The notes beneath the pieces were generated by a model that ran no database searches, was not told the DNA's origin, and saw nothing but the letters and a program-made list of their open reading frames with translations. A DNA stretch of 57,028 nt from Actinacidiphila oryziradicis (GTDB taxonomy: Bacteria; Actinomycetota; Actinomycetes; Streptomycetales; Streptomycetaceae), in NCBI RefSeq assembly GCF_005047355.1, contig NZ_SUMC01000054.1, positions 1-57,028 on the forward strand, read 5' to 3'. The position numbers and the translations under genes are program-made. The number at the start of each line of letters is the position of its first letter. Positions within the stretch are counted from its first letter, which is position 1. Positions 34,401 to 42,427 of this stretch are shown here, in pieces.

Positions 34401-36114
34401 GTGGGCCCGGGACCTGGAGGCGGCACGCCGCGCGATCCGGGTCCGGATCGCCGGGGCGGAGCAGTGGGCGGCGGTCGAGGACGCCGGGCGGCTGCGGGAC
34501 GCGCTGGGCACCGCGCTGCCGGTCGGCGTACCGGAGGCGTTCACCGAGCCGGTGAAGGACCCGCTCGGAGATCTGCTGGCCCGCTTCGCCCGCACCCATG
34601 GCCCGTTCACCTCGGCGGAGGCCGCCCAGCGCTTCGGCCTGGGCACCGCGGTCACGGACGGCACCCTGCACCGGCTCGCCGCGTCCGGCCGGGTCGTCCA
34701 GGGTGAGTTCCGGCCGGGCGGTGCGGGCCACGAGTGGTGCGATGCGGCGGTCCTGCGCCGGCTGCGGCGCCGGTCGCTGGCCGCGCTGCGGCATGAGCTG
34801 GAGCCGGTGCCGCCGACTGCCCTGGCTACGTTTCTTCCGCAGTGGCAGCACGTCGGCACTCACAGCCTGCGTGGTCTGGACGGTCTGGTGCGGGCCGTGG
34901 AGCAGCTCCAGGGGGCATCGGTGCCCGCTTCGGCGCTGGAGAAGCTGGTGCTGCCGTCCCGGGTCTCGGGCTACACACCCGCGATGCTCGATGAGCTGAC
35001 CGCCTCCGGGGAAGTGCTGTGGTCCGGTGCCGGGGCGCTGCCCGGCAATGACGGCTGGGTGTCGCTCTATCTCTCGGACACCGCGCCCCTGCTGCTGACC
35101 GAGCCACGGCCGCTGGAGCTCTCGCCGGTGCACCAGGCGGTGCTGGACACGCTCTCCGGCGGCTACGGACTGTTCTTCCGGCAGATTGCCGAGCAGGTCC
35201 GCGCGGCCGGCCACGACACGACCGACCCGGCGCTGGCGGACGCGCTATGGGACCTGGCCTGGTCGGGCCGGCTCACCAATGACACTCTCGCGCCGTTGCG
35301 CACCCTGCTCGGCTCCGGCCGCACCGCCGGTTCCACCGCCCACCGGGCGCCCCGCTCGGTGCCACGCGGCCGTTACGGCAGCCTCACCGGCCGCGCCCCG
35401 CGTGCCACGGCGTCCCGGGCGGGGCCGCCGACCGCCGCCGGGCGCTGGTCCCTGATACCGCCCCTGGAGCCGGAGCCGACACACCGGGCGCACGCCCTCA
35501 CACACACCCTTCTTGACCGGCACGGCGTGGTCACCCGGGGCGCGGTGGCCGCCGAAGGGGTCGAGGGCGGCTTCTCGGCCGCGTACCGGGTACTGGCCGC
35601 GTTCGAGGAGACCGGCCAGGCCCGCCGGGGATATGTGGTCGAGGGGCTCGGGGCGGCGCAGTTCGCGATGGACGGTGCCGTCGACCGGCTGCGGGCGATA
35701 AGCACCGCCCGGGACCGGGAGGAGGAGCGGCACGCCAAGGCCCGTACCGTCGTCCTGGCCGCTGCGGATCCGGCCAACGCCTATGGCGCCGCCCTGCCCT
35801 GGCCTGAACAGCCCGCCGGGGTGAGCCACCGGCCCGGCCGCAAGGCAGGGGCCCTGGTTGTCCTGGTCGACGGCGAGCTCGCGCTGTATGTGGAGCGCGG
35901 CGGCAAGACCCTGCTGGCATGGCCGGCACCGGAGGACGAGATACGCCTCCAGGCGGCGGCCGACGCCCTGTCGTTGGCGGTCCGCGAGGGGGCGCTGGGC
36001 CGGCTCACCGTCGAACGGACGAACGGCGAGCCCGCTCTCTCCTCGGCTCTCGGCCGCGCCCTGGAAGCGGCTGGTTTCCACGCCACGCCGCGCGGTCTGC
36101 GGCTGCGGGCATGA
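31474..36114 (+). CDS. lhr: Large ATP-dependent helicase, Lhr family
   Basis: Start at 31474 or 31483 (MSVRSS); the frame is open far upstream but without homology. About 1,546 residues. Superfamily 2 motifs: Walker A VVAPTGSGKTLAAFLAALD, DEVH box TVILDEVHAVAGTKRGAHLA, motif III LSATVRPVDEVARFL, and motifs V/VI ATSSLELGIDMGAVDLVVQV, SPPSVASGLQRVGRAGHQVG. A winged-helix domain and the long Lhr C-terminal region follow. Lhr is a 3'-5' DNA/RNA-DNA translocase involved in DNA repair. Stops seven bases before nei, a pairing also seen in mycobacteria. Confidence 0.93.
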   Translation: MEDMSVRSSLDAFSPATRAWFTGAFSAPTAAQEGAWQAIGEGSDVLVVAPTGSGKTLAAFLAALDQLASTPPPAEAKRRCRVLYVSPLKALAVDVERNLRSPLTGLRHESVRLGLPEPEVRVGIRSGDTPPAERRSLATRPPDILITTPESLFLMLTSAAREALSGVETVILDEVHAVAGTKRGAHLALSLERLDELLERPARRIGLSATVRPVDEVARFLSPQRKVTIVQPRSQKQFDLSVVVPVPDLGELGGSPATDAGADDQRPSIWPHVEERIADLVQAHRSTIVFANSRRLAERLCNRLNELAYERAMGEPLPEDHSPAELMGGSGAAAGAPPVLARAHHGSVSKEQRALVEEDLKAGRLPAVVATSSLELGIDMGAVDLVVQVESPPSVASGLQRVGRAGHQVGAVSTGVVFPKYRGDLVQAAVVTERMRQGAIESLRVPANPLDVLAQQLVAMTALDTWDVDELLAVVRRAAPFAALPHSAYTAVLDMLAGRYPSDAFAELRPRLVWDRVANTVTGRPGAQRLAVTSGGTIPDRGLFGVFLAGADPKKGGGRVGELDEEMVYESRVGDVFTLGTSSWRIEDITRDRVLVSPAPGVPGRLPFWKGDQLGRPLELGRAVGAFLREVGRLTPEEARSRLAAAGLDQWAADNVLAYLDEQRRACGHVPDDRTIVVERFRDELGDWRVVVHSPFGAQVHAPWALALGSRLAERYGFDAQVMHADDGIVLRLPDADLLGLDLLDADPARHGSESDSDQSPVGAADVAFDKGEVEQLVTDQVGGSALFASRFRECAARALLLPRRSPGKRTPLWQQRQRAAQLLQVASEFGSFPIVLEAVRECLQDVFDVPGLVELMGDIEARRVRLVEVTTPEPSPFARSLLFGYVAQFLYEGDSPLAERRAAALSLDSRLLAELLGQAELRELLDADVLTELEHELQWLTEDRRIKDPEGVADLLRMLGPLSKDELSARGGEPQWARDLEAARRAIRVRIAGAEQWAAVEDAGRLRDALGTALPVGVPEAFTEPVKDPLGDLLARFARTHGPFTSAEAAQRFGLGTAVTDGTLHRLAASGRVVQGEFRPGGAGHEWCDAAVLRRLRRRSLAALRHELEPVPPTALATFLPQWQHVGTHSLRGLDGLVRAVEQLQGASVPASALEKLVLPSRVSGYTPAMLDELTASGEVLWSGAGALPGNDGWVSLYLSDTAPLLLTEPRPLELSPVHQAVLDTLSGGYGLFFRQIAEQVRAAGHDTTDPALADALWDLAWSGRLTNDTLAPLRTLLGSGRTAGSTAHRAPRSVPRGRYGSLTGRAPRATASRAGPPTAAGRWSLIPPLEPEPTHRAHALTHTLLDRHGVVTRGAVAAEGVEGGFSAAYRVLAAFEETGQARRGYVVEGLGAAQFAMDGAVDRLRAISTARDREEERHAKARTVVLAAADPANAYGAALPWPEQPAGVSHRPGRKAGALVVLVDGELALYVERGGKTLLAWPAPEDEIRLQAAADALSLAVREGALGRLTVERTNGEPALSSALGRALEAAGFHATPRGLRLRA

Positions 36115-36121
36115 TGGCCGT

Positions 36122-36928
36122 ATGCCCGAAGGAGACACCGTCTGGCTGACCGCCCACCGCCTGAGCAGGGCCCTCGCGGGGGGAACGCTCGTGCGGGCCG
36201 ATCTGCGCGTCCCCCGGCTCGCCACCGCCGACCTGACCGGCCGCCGGGTCGAGGGGGTCGTCCCACGCGGCAAGCATCTGCTCACCCGCCTCGGCGGCGG
36301 CCTGACACTGCACTCGCACCTCCGCATGGACGGCGCCTGGCACCTCTACGCTCCCGGAGAGCGCTGGGGCGGCGGCCCGCAGTGGCAGGTGCGGGCGATC
36401 CTCGCCACCGCCGAGCGGGTGGCCGTCGGGTACCGCCTGCCGGTCCTGGAGCTGCTCCCCACAGCCGAGGAGGACAAGGCCGTCGGCCATCTCGGCCCGG
36501 ATCTGCTCGGCCCCGGCTGGGACCCGGCCGAAGCCGTCCGCCGCCTGCTCGCCGATCCGGGCCGCCCGGTCGGCGAGGCTCTGCTGGACCAGCGCAATCT
36601 CGCCGGCATCGGCAATGTCTACGCGGCCGAGCTGTGTTTTCTGCGCGGCATCACTCCCTGGACCCCGGTCGGTGAGGCCCCCGGTCCCGACCGGCTGGTC
36701 GCCCTCGCCCACCGGCTCCTCACAGCCAACAAGGCCAGGCACGGCCACATAACCACCGGCGACACCCGGCGCGGTCGCACCCACTGGGTCTACGGCCGCG
36801 CGGACCGCCCCTGCCTGCGCTGCGGCACCCTGGTCCGCACCGCCGAGCACGGCACCCCGCCGGACCGGGCCCGGGTCGCCTACTGGTGCCCGCACTGTCA
36901 GCGAGGTCCGGACCCGCCCACTAATTGA
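36122..36928 (+). CDS. nei: Endonuclease VIII-like DNA glycosylase
   Basis: 268 residues starting MPEGDTVWLTAHRLSRALAG; after Met removal the Pro and Glu at the start are the catalytic residues of the Fpg/Nei family. The conserved Lys lies in VVPRGKHLLTRLGGGL. H2TH region: LLDQRNLAGIGNVYAAELCF, LRGITPWTPV. C-terminal zinc finger with four Cys (CLRCGTL ... CPHCQ). It removes oxidised pyrimidines and nicks the strand. Seven bases after lhr, so co-transcribed; likely a repair pair. Confidence 0.93.
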   Translation: MPEGDTVWLTAHRLSRALAGGTLVRADLRVPRLATADLTGRRVEGVVPRGKHLLTRLGGGLTLHSHLRMDGAWHLYAPGERWGGGPQWQVRAILATAERVAVGYRLPVLELLPTAEEDKAVGHLGPDLLGPGWDPAEAVRRLLADPGRPVGEALLDQRNLAGIGNVYAAELCFLRGITPWTPVGEAPGPDRLVALAHRLLTANKARHGHITTGDTRRGRTHWVYGRADRPCLRCGTLVRTAEHGTPPDRARVAYWCPHCQRGPDPPTN

Positions 36929-36960
36929 CGCACCATCAGATCCGCCCGTACCGTCGCACC

Positions 36961-37734
36961 ATGCCCCACAAGGCGTACGACCTCACCGGACGCACCGCCC
37001 TGGTCACCGGAGCCGCCAGCGGCATCGGCCGGGCCTCCGCCCGCCTCCTCGCCGACGCCGGGGCCGCCGTCGTCTGCGCGGACCGGGACGAACCCGGCGC
37101 CGGGCAGACCGCGAAGCTCATCACCGAAGCGGGTGGCCAGGCCCTCGCACACCCGCTGGACGTCACCGACCGCACCCAGGTGGCCGAGGCCGTGGACCGT
37201 ACCGTGAGCGCCTTCGGCAGGCTCGACATCCTGGCTGCGATCGCCGGGATCATGCACAGCAGCACCGTCCTGGAGACCGACGACGCCGACCTCGAACGGG
37301 TGCTCGACACCAATTTCCGCGGGGTTCTGCACAGCGCCCGAGAGGCCGCCCGCCCGATGACCGCGCAGGGCTCCGGCTCCATCGTCACCATGGCCTCCGG
37401 CGCGATAGACACCGGCGCCCGCGGCCTGCTCTGCTACAGCGTGTCCAAGGCCGCGGTCGTCCAGCTCACCAGAACCCTGGCCACCGAACTCGGCCCCTAC
37501 GGCATCCGCGCCAACGCCGTCGCGCCCGGATTCATCCGCACCCCGATGACCGCCCGCCACAACGAGCAGACCCAGGCCCGCGCCGAGGAGGCGCTGATAC
37601 GGGCCGCGCCCCTCGGCCGGGTCGGCTCCCCCGAGGACGTGGCGGGCAGTGTGCTCTTCCTCGCCTCCGACGTCTCAGCGTTCACGACCGGCCAGATCCT
37701 CCGCCCCAACGGCGGAGTGGCGATGCCCTGGTAG
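36961..37734 (+). CDS. Short-chain dehydrogenase/reductase
   Basis: 257 residues from ATG at 36961, 32 bases after nei. Classical SDR: cofactor motif TGAASGIGRASARLLADAG, Asp after strand 2 (VVCADRDEPGAG, favouring NAD), Ser in MASGAIDTGARGL, catalytic YSVSKAAVV, and C-terminal IRANAVAPGFIRTPMTARHN and FTTGQILRPNGGVAMPW. Substrate unknown, relatives are 3-oxoacyl-ACP-reductase-like. It overlaps the 3' end of a small convergent gene by about 60 bases. Confidence 0.93.
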   Translation: MPHKAYDLTGRTALVTGAASGIGRASARLLADAGAAVVCADRDEPGAGQTAKLITEAGGQALAHPLDVTDRTQVAEAVDRTVSAFGRLDILAAIAGIMHSSTVLETDDADLERVLDTNFRGVLHSAREAARPMTAQGSGSIVTMASGAIDTGARGLLCYSVSKAAVVQLTRTLATELGPYGIRANAVAPGFIRTPMTARHNEQTQARAEEALIRAAPLGRVGSPEDVAGSVLFLASDVSAFTTGQILRPNGGVAMPW

Positions 37735-38025
37735 TGATCGCGTCCTCGGCCGCGGCATCCTCAGTGACCGCGACTGGGGCGGTACCCGAAGCCTGTGCGG
37801 CGTCCTCGGCCCGCGCACCGGAGCAGCCTTTGACCGGACGGCGGAGTGCAGCGGCACCAGGCTGAGGCTCCACCCCGCCACCGCGCCCTCGACCGGGCCG
37901 GCCTGCCCCGGCTGCAAAACCAGCCGAAGCACTGCCCACCACCAGAAGGCCCCTGCGACGAATGCGACCGTCCACCGGACCGGTCGCCGGGCCCACAGTC
38001 CCTGCCTTGCCTGGAGAACGCGCAT
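37675..38025 (-). CDS. Small predicted membrane protein
   Basis: ATG at 38025 follows a perfect AAGGAGG with five bases of spacing. 116 residues. A hydrophobic stretch (TVAFVAGAFWWWAVLRLVLQ) and a second weaker one (GAVAGWSLSLVPLHSAV) suggest one or two membrane helices; the tail is basic and Pro-rich. No family recognised. The last about 60 bases overlap the SDR gene end in convergent orientation. Strong ribosome site and hydrophobic pattern argue for a real gene; the C-terminal part may be read in a shifted frame. Confidence 0.5.
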   Translation of the reverse strand: MRVLQARQGLWARRPVRWTVAFVAGAFWWWAVLRLVLQPGQAGPVEGAVAGWSLSLVPLHSAVRSKAAPVRGPRTPHRLRVPPQSRSLRMPRPRTRSLPGHRHSAVGAEDLAGRER

Positions 38026-38247
38026 GGCCGCCTCCTTCGGTACCCCGAGGTCGCGGCGGGGAGCCCCGCGAGGCTTCCCGTTCACAGATGCGATGTCCTG
38101 ATTCCAACACCGCTGGCCGTCTGCGGCCACACCTGCCCCCAGGCTCACCCGAATGGCCCATCAAACCGCGACTACCTGCAATGACTGTTCAACTGAGTGT
38201 GACGCCCCCGGCGGGCCAAACGATCGGCTACCGGATCTCCGACCTGC
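37735..38247. other. Interval with only the small membrane protein gene
   Basis: Apart from the small minus-strand gene ending inside the SDR, no further gene or clear terminator is seen between the SDR stop and the dps stop. Confidence 0.5.
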
Positions 38248-38718
38248 TCAGGCGCTCTCCGCCTGGAACATCCAGTGAAACTTCTCCAGATCGGCGGTGA
38301 TGCCTATGAGAATGTCCTGGCTGACCGGGTCGGGGTGCTCTGTCGCCTCGATCCGCTGCCGCATCCGGGTGATCACGGACCCGAGGGCCGCCACGAGGAT
38401 TTCCACGACCTCCGTGTCCTTGACCCAGTTGTCGGTCACGGTGTCGATCCCGCTGGTCTTCGCCACGGTGGCGGCCCGCCCGTCCGGGGACACGCCGATC
38501 GCGGCGGCCCGCTCGGCGACCGTGTCTGCGTGCGTCCTGGCGGTGGCGACGACCTCGTCCAGCTGCAGATGGACCGAGCGGAAGCGCGGGCCGATGACAT
38601 TCCAGTGGGTCTGCTTGGCCACCAGCGAGAGGTCGAGCAGATCCACCAGTGCGCCCTGCAGGGCATCACCGGTGGTCTTGCGGGCGGCCCCCGGAAGCGT
38701 GCTTGTCACGACACTCAT
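38248..38718 (-). CDS. dps: Dps-family ferritin-like DNA-protection protein
   Basis: 156 residues, ATG at 38718 preceded by AGGAGG. Ferroxidase-centre residues of Dps are visible: LVAKQTHWNVIGPRFRSVHL (His), QLDEVVATARTHADTVAERA (Asp/Glu) and LEKFHWMFQAE at the end. Forms dodecamers that oxidise and store iron, shielding DNA during stress. Monocistronic by spacing; a stress-sigma-like promoter candidate lies at 38764-38787. C-terminus ends in ESA. Confidence 0.94.
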   Translation of the reverse strand: MSVVTSTLPGAARKTTGDALQGALVDLLDLSLVAKQTHWNVIGPRFRSVHLQLDEVVATARTHADTVAERAAAIGVSPDGRAATVAKTSGIDTVTDNWVKDTEVVEILVAALGSVITRMRQRIEATEHPDPVSQDILIGITADLEKFHWMFQAESA

Positions 38719-38763
38719 GCTGTTCCTCCTGGACGCTCGTTCCGTTCTGACGCGCTTTTACGC

Positions 38764-38787
38764 CTTCCCACTCACGGCTGGGCAAAC
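38764..38787 (-). promoter_or_regulatory. Candidate stress-sigma (SigB-type) promoter of dps
   Basis: Minus strand: GTTT (38787-38784), 14 bases, then GGGAAG (38769-38764). Compared with the SigB/SigF consensus GTTT-N14/16-GGGTAT the spacing is exact but the -10 differs at two positions. About 45 bases before the dps ATG. Confidence 0.4.
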
Positions 38788-38810
38788 ACAGCAGGCCAGC
38801 ACGGCAGAAA

Positions 38811-38849
38811 GACGGGACCCCGGTCAGCGGTGCCGACCGGGGTCCCGTC
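38811..38849 (-). terminator. Terminator after clgR, 15-base perfect stem
   Basis: GACGGGACCCCGGTC (38811-38825), loop of nine, and GACCGGGGTCCCGTC (38835-38849). It lies 50 bases after the clgR stop and upstream of dps, isolating dps from clgR transcription. Confidence 0.85.
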
Positions 38850-38898
38850 TTGAAGAGGGTGGAGCGGGGTGGAGCGGGTGAAGCAGAATTCCAGTTGC

Positions 38899-39282
38899 TC
38901 AGGCCGCCACGACATCCACGGCCTCGGCGGGCGCCTTCGGCGCCTTGATGGTGACCCGTTCGCCCGGACCGGACGGTACGGACGTGACCGCGCCCAGCAG
39001 CGGCCGCGTCGGCGCGGCAGCGGTCTCGGAAGCCGCCGACTCCGCCAGCTCGGCAAGCGACAGATCGTCGCTGACCTCCCGCATCACCTCGGACATGGGA
39101 ACATCCAAGGCGTCGCAGATCGCCGAGAGCAGTTCGGAGGACGCCTCCTTCTGCCCCCGTTCGACCTCCGACAGATAGCCCAGCGAAACGCGGGCGGACG
39201 AGGAGACCTCACGTAGGGTACGGCCCTGGCGTTGGCGCTGCCGACGCAGCACGTCACCAAGCAGGCGACGGAGCAGGATCAT
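38899..39282 (-). CDS. clgR: XRE-family regulator ClgR
   Basis: 127 residues. Helix-turn-helix: RRQRQRQGRTLREVSSSARV, SLGYLSEVERGQKEASSELL, SAICDALDVPMSEVM. This matches ClgR, which activates clp protease genes and other stress functions in actinobacteria. The last residues are AEAVDVVAA; a terminal Ala-Ala is the known recognition tag through which ClpP degrades ClgR, giving feedback. Sits between cinA and dps, the usual Streptomyces place. Followed by a strong terminator. Confidence 0.9.
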   Translation of the reverse strand: MILLRRLLGDVLRRQRQRQGRTLREVSSSARVSLGYLSEVERGQKEASSELLSAICDALDVPMSEVMREVSDDLSLAELAESAASETAAAPTRPLLGAVTSVPSGPGERVTIKAPKAPAEAVDVVAA

Positions 39283-39376
39283 CGGTGGCTCCCTCCTCGG
39301 ACCGCGAAATCACAACCTTCTCGCCCCACCGTACCGCCTCGGGCCTCGGCCGTGCGGGGAGCGATGACGTGTTCAC

Positions 39377-39976
39377 TCAGGGCTGCAAACATCCCTTCCC
39401 CCCGCTCTCTTCCCTGTCCTGCGCCCTCGCGGGTTCGCCGGGCGTTCTCACACTGTCTCCCCCGCTGTCTCTCGCACTCTTTACGAGTGAGCGCTCCAAC
39501 AGGTTCAGTACGGCTTCCACGGTGGCGGCCCGGATCGCCACGCGGTCGCCGTCCAGCCGGAGCCCGAGCACCTCGGTGCCCCCGGGAAAGGCCACCGCGG
39601 CATACACCGTGCCGACCGGCTTCCCGTCCTGCGGGTCCGGACCCGCGACCCCGGTGGTGCCCAGCCCCCAGTCGGCGCCCAGCGCGCGTCGTACGCCCTC
39701 TGCCATGCCCCGCGCGACCTCCGGGTCCACGGCTCCGCGTTCGGCCAGGAGGGCCCCGTCCACCCCCAGCACGTCCCGCTTCAGTTCGGTCGCGTACGCC
39801 GTGACCGAGCCGCGGAAGGTCCGCGAGGCCCCGGGCACTCCCGTCAGCTCGGCGGCGACCAGGCCGCCCGTCAGCGATTCCGCGACGGCGAGCGTGGCGC
39901 CCCGGGACTCCAGCAGCCGGAGCACCCGGGCCGCAGTGCCCTCAAGGACTCCCCCGCCGGCGGCAGCGCCGCTCAC
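39377..39976 (-). CDS. cinA: CinA-family protein, nicotinamide-nucleotide amidase domain
   Basis: 199 residues, equal to the C-terminal domain of CinA only (the COG1058 half is not present, as in many actinobacteria). Motifs: GATLAVAESLTGGLVAAELT, FRGSVTAYATELKRDVLGVD and GLGTTGVAGPDPQDGKPVGT. The domain deamidates nicotinamide mononucleotide in pyridine nucleotide recycling. Its ATG overlaps the pgsA stop by four bases, giving the operon rimO-pgsA-cinA. The tail after LERSLVKS is charged and probably disordered. Confidence 0.92.
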   Translation of the reverse strand: MSGAAAGGGVLEGTAARVLRLLESRGATLAVAESLTGGLVAAELTGVPGASRTFRGSVTAYATELKRDVLGVDGALLAERGAVDPEVARGMAEGVRRALGADWGLGTTGVAGPDPQDGKPVGTVYAAVAFPGGTEVLGLRLDGDRVAIRAATVEAVLNLLERSLVKSARDSGGDSVRTPGEPARAQDREESGGKGCLQP

Positions 39977-40668
39977 GCGTCCGGCTCCCGCGAACGCTCG
40001 GCCGCGGGGTCAGCGGCGTCGGGGATGGCCGCGATGGCGGCGATGGCGGCAAGGCCGGCCCGGCGCAGCAGCACGGCCTGCCGGATGTAGTCCAGGCCGG
40101 TCACCACCGTCAGGAACACCGCGACACCCATGAGGACCGCCCGCAGCGTCGCCAGCGGACCGGTCAGAGCCAGGATGTACATGCCGACCGCGACGCCCTG
40201 GGTGAGCGTCTTGAGCTTTCCGCCACGGCTCGCCGGGATCACCCCGTGCCGGATCACCCAGAACCGCATCAGGGTGATGCCGACCTCACGGAAGAGGATC
40301 ACGGCGGTCACCCACCACGGCAGGTCGCCCAGCGCGGACAGGCCTATGAGCGCCGCGCCCATGATCGCCTTGTCGGCGATCGGGTCGGCGATCTTGCCGA
40401 AGTCGGTGACCAGGCCGTAGCGGCGGGCCAGCTCCCCGTCGTAGAGATCCGTGATCATCGCGACGGCGAACGCCGCCCACGCGAAGGACCGCCACGCCGG
40501 GTCGTGCCCGTCACCGTGCACCAGGAGCAGGACGAAGCCGGGCACCAGCACCAGCCGCACCATCGTGAGGATGTTGGCGATGTTCCACAGCCCGACCTTG
40601 GGGGCGGGGGCCACCGGGGCGGCCTTGGGGCGGTGGTTGCCGGCGGCGGACGCGGGGACTCCGGTCAT
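39973..40668 (-). CDS. pgsA: CDP-diacylglycerol-glycerol-3-phosphate phosphatidyltransferase
   Basis: ATG at 40668, 231 residues. The CDP-alcohol phosphotransferase signature is complete: DLYDGELARRYGLVTDFGKI followed by ADPIADK (D..DG..AR........G...D...D). Several membrane helices (LVLVPGFVLLLVHG, WWVTAVILFREVGITLMRFW, MGVAVFLTVVTGL). It makes phosphatidylglycerophosphate or a related anionic phospholipid. Overlaps rimO upstream and cinA downstream by four bases each. Confidence 0.92.
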   Translation of the reverse strand: MTGVPASAAGNHRPKAAPVAPAPKVGLWNIANILTMVRLVLVPGFVLLLVHGDGHDPAWRSFAWAAFAVAMITDLYDGELARRYGLVTDFGKIADPIADKAIMGAALIGLSALGDLPWWVTAVILFREVGITLMRFWVIRHGVIPASRGGKLKTLTQGVAVGMYILALTGPLATLRAVLMGVAVFLTVVTGLDYIRQAVLLRRAGLAAIAAIAAIPDAADPAAERSREPDA

Positions 40669-42161
40669 CTGCCCGCCTCCTCCGTACAGCCGCCGGTGGC
40701 GAGTGGCTCGGCGACGAGGTCGACGCCCTCGGTGTCCACGACCTTCGCCGTGACGAAAGCACCGGGCACCAGGCCCTCCCAAGCGGTCAGGACCGTCTGG
40801 CCGTCGGTCTCCGGGGCTTGGTGGGCCGCCCGGCCGACGGCCTCGCCCTCCGCTTCCCCTCCCGAGGGGGACACGGTCTCGACGAGCACCTCGACCGTCG
40901 AGCCCAGCCGCTCCAGGGCGCGCTGCGCGGTCAGCTCCTCGGCCAGCCGTGAGACACGCGCCAGACGCTCGGCGACGACGTCCTCGTCGAGCTTGCCGTC
41001 GTATGTGGCCGCCTCGGTGCCCTCTTCGTCGGAGTACCCGAAGACGCCGATGGCATCGAGCCGCGCATCGGAGAGGAAGCGTTCGAGCTCGGCCAGGTCG
41101 GCCTCGGTCTCGCCCGGGAAGCCGACGATGAAGTTGGAGCGCGCACCCGCCTCGGGCGCCTTGGCGCGGATCGTGTCGAGCAGTTCCAGGAAGCGGTCGG
41201 TGTCGCCGAAGCGGCGCATCGCGCGCAGCACGTCGGGAGCGGAGTGCTGGAAGGACAGGTCGAAGTACGGCACGACATTCGGGGTCGAGGTCAGTACGTC
41301 GATCAGGCCGGGCCGCATCTCGGCGGGCTGCAGATAGCTGACCCGTACGCGCTCGATGCCGTCGACGGCCGCGAGCTCCGGCAGCAGCGTCTCCAGGAGG
41401 CGGATGTCCCCGAGATCCTTGCCGTACGAGGTGTTGTTCTCGCTGACCAGCATGACCTCCTTGACGCCCTGCTCGGCCAGCCAGCGGGTCTCTCCGAGCA
41501 CGTCGGAGGGGCGGCGGGAGATGAAGGATCCGCGGAAGGACGGGATCGCGCAGAAGGTGCAGCGGCGGTCACAGCCGGAGGCGAGCTTCACCGAGGCGAC
41601 CGGGCCGGCGTCCAGTCTGCGGCGGAGCGGCGCGCGCGGGCCGGACGCGGGTGCGACGCCTGGCGGCAGGTCCGCGGGTACCTCGGGCGCGTCCTGGGCA
41701 TGCCCGGGGAGCGCCACCGAGGTCCCCTGCCGCTCGGCCGGACTGACCGGCAGCAGCTTGCGGCGGTCGCGCGGGGTGTGCGGGGCGTGCACGCCGCCGG
41801 CGAGAATGGTCTGCAGGCGGTCGGAGATGTCCGCGTAGTCGTCGAAGCCGAGCACGCCGTCGGCTTCGGGGAGCGCCTCGGCGAGTTCCTTGCCGTATCG
41901 CTCGGCCATGCAGCCGACCGCCACGACGGCCTGGGTGCGGGCCTGCCCCTTGAGGTCGTTGGCCTCCAGGAGGGCGTCCACGGAGTCCTTCTTCGCGGCG
42001 TCGACGAAGCCACAGGTGTTCACTACGGCAACGTCGGCATCGGCGGCGTCTTCGACGAGCCGCCATCCGTCCGCCGCCAGTCGGCCTGCGAGCTCCTCGG
42101 AGTCCACCTCGTTGCGGGCACACCCGAGCGTGACAAGGGCGACGGTGCGGGTTTCGGGCAT
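40665..42161 (-). CDS. rimO: Ribosomal protein S12 methylthiotransferase RimO
   Basis: ATG at 42161, 498 residues. N-terminal MTTase domain (VALVTLGCARNEVDSEELAG, VVNTCGFVDAAKKDSVDALL) with cluster Cys residues; radical SAM motif CDRRCTFCAIPSFRGSFISR; C-terminal TRAM domain. It adds a methylthio group to an Asp of ribosomal protein S12. There is an insertion of about 60 residues between the two domains (LPVSPAERQGTSVALPGHAQ and on), common in Streptomyces. First gene of the rimO-pgsA-cinA operon. Confidence 0.94.
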   Translation of the reverse strand: MPETRTVALVTLGCARNEVDSEELAGRLAADGWRLVEDAADADVAVVNTCGFVDAAKKDSVDALLEANDLKGQARTQAVVAVGCMAERYGKELAEALPEADGVLGFDDYADISDRLQTILAGGVHAPHTPRDRRKLLPVSPAERQGTSVALPGHAQDAPEVPADLPPGVAPASGPRAPLRRRLDAGPVASVKLASGCDRRCTFCAIPSFRGSFISRRPSDVLGETRWLAEQGVKEVMLVSENNTSYGKDLGDIRLLETLLPELAAVDGIERVRVSYLQPAEMRPGLIDVLTSTPNVVPYFDLSFQHSAPDVLRAMRRFGDTDRFLELLDTIRAKAPEAGARSNFIVGFPGETEADLAELERFLSDARLDAIGVFGYSDEEGTEAATYDGKLDEDVVAERLARVSRLAEELTAQRALERLGSTVEVLVETVSPSGGEAEGEAVGRAAHQAPETDGQTVLTAWEGLVPGAFVTAKVVDTEGVDLVAEPLATGGCTEEAGR

Positions 42162-42379
42162 GGCCTCAGCGTCTCTGATTGACCAGGAGGTCCTGGGCGG
42201 ATCGGGCTTTCCGATGTGCTCAGGATAGTCGCCGGGTTCGGCAGCCGACGTAGGCGGACTTGGGGCGACCTGCACGGCCTCCTCGCAGCGGCCGGACTCC
42301 CGGGGCAGGAGCCCCATGTCACTGTTTCGGCAAGGGGTGTGCGCAAGCCTCACCCACGCCGGTCCGTCAGCACAAGTGG

Positions 42380-42412
42380 AAGGCCCGCCGATCACACGAG
42401 CCGACGGGCCTT
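42380..42412 (-). terminator. Hairpin after the RodZ-like gene
   Basis: AAGGCCCG (42380-42387) and CGGGCCTT (42405-42412) pair with a 17-base loop, 16 bases after the stop at 42428. Confidence 0.6.
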
Positions 42413-42427
42413 CGCGAGGATATTCGG

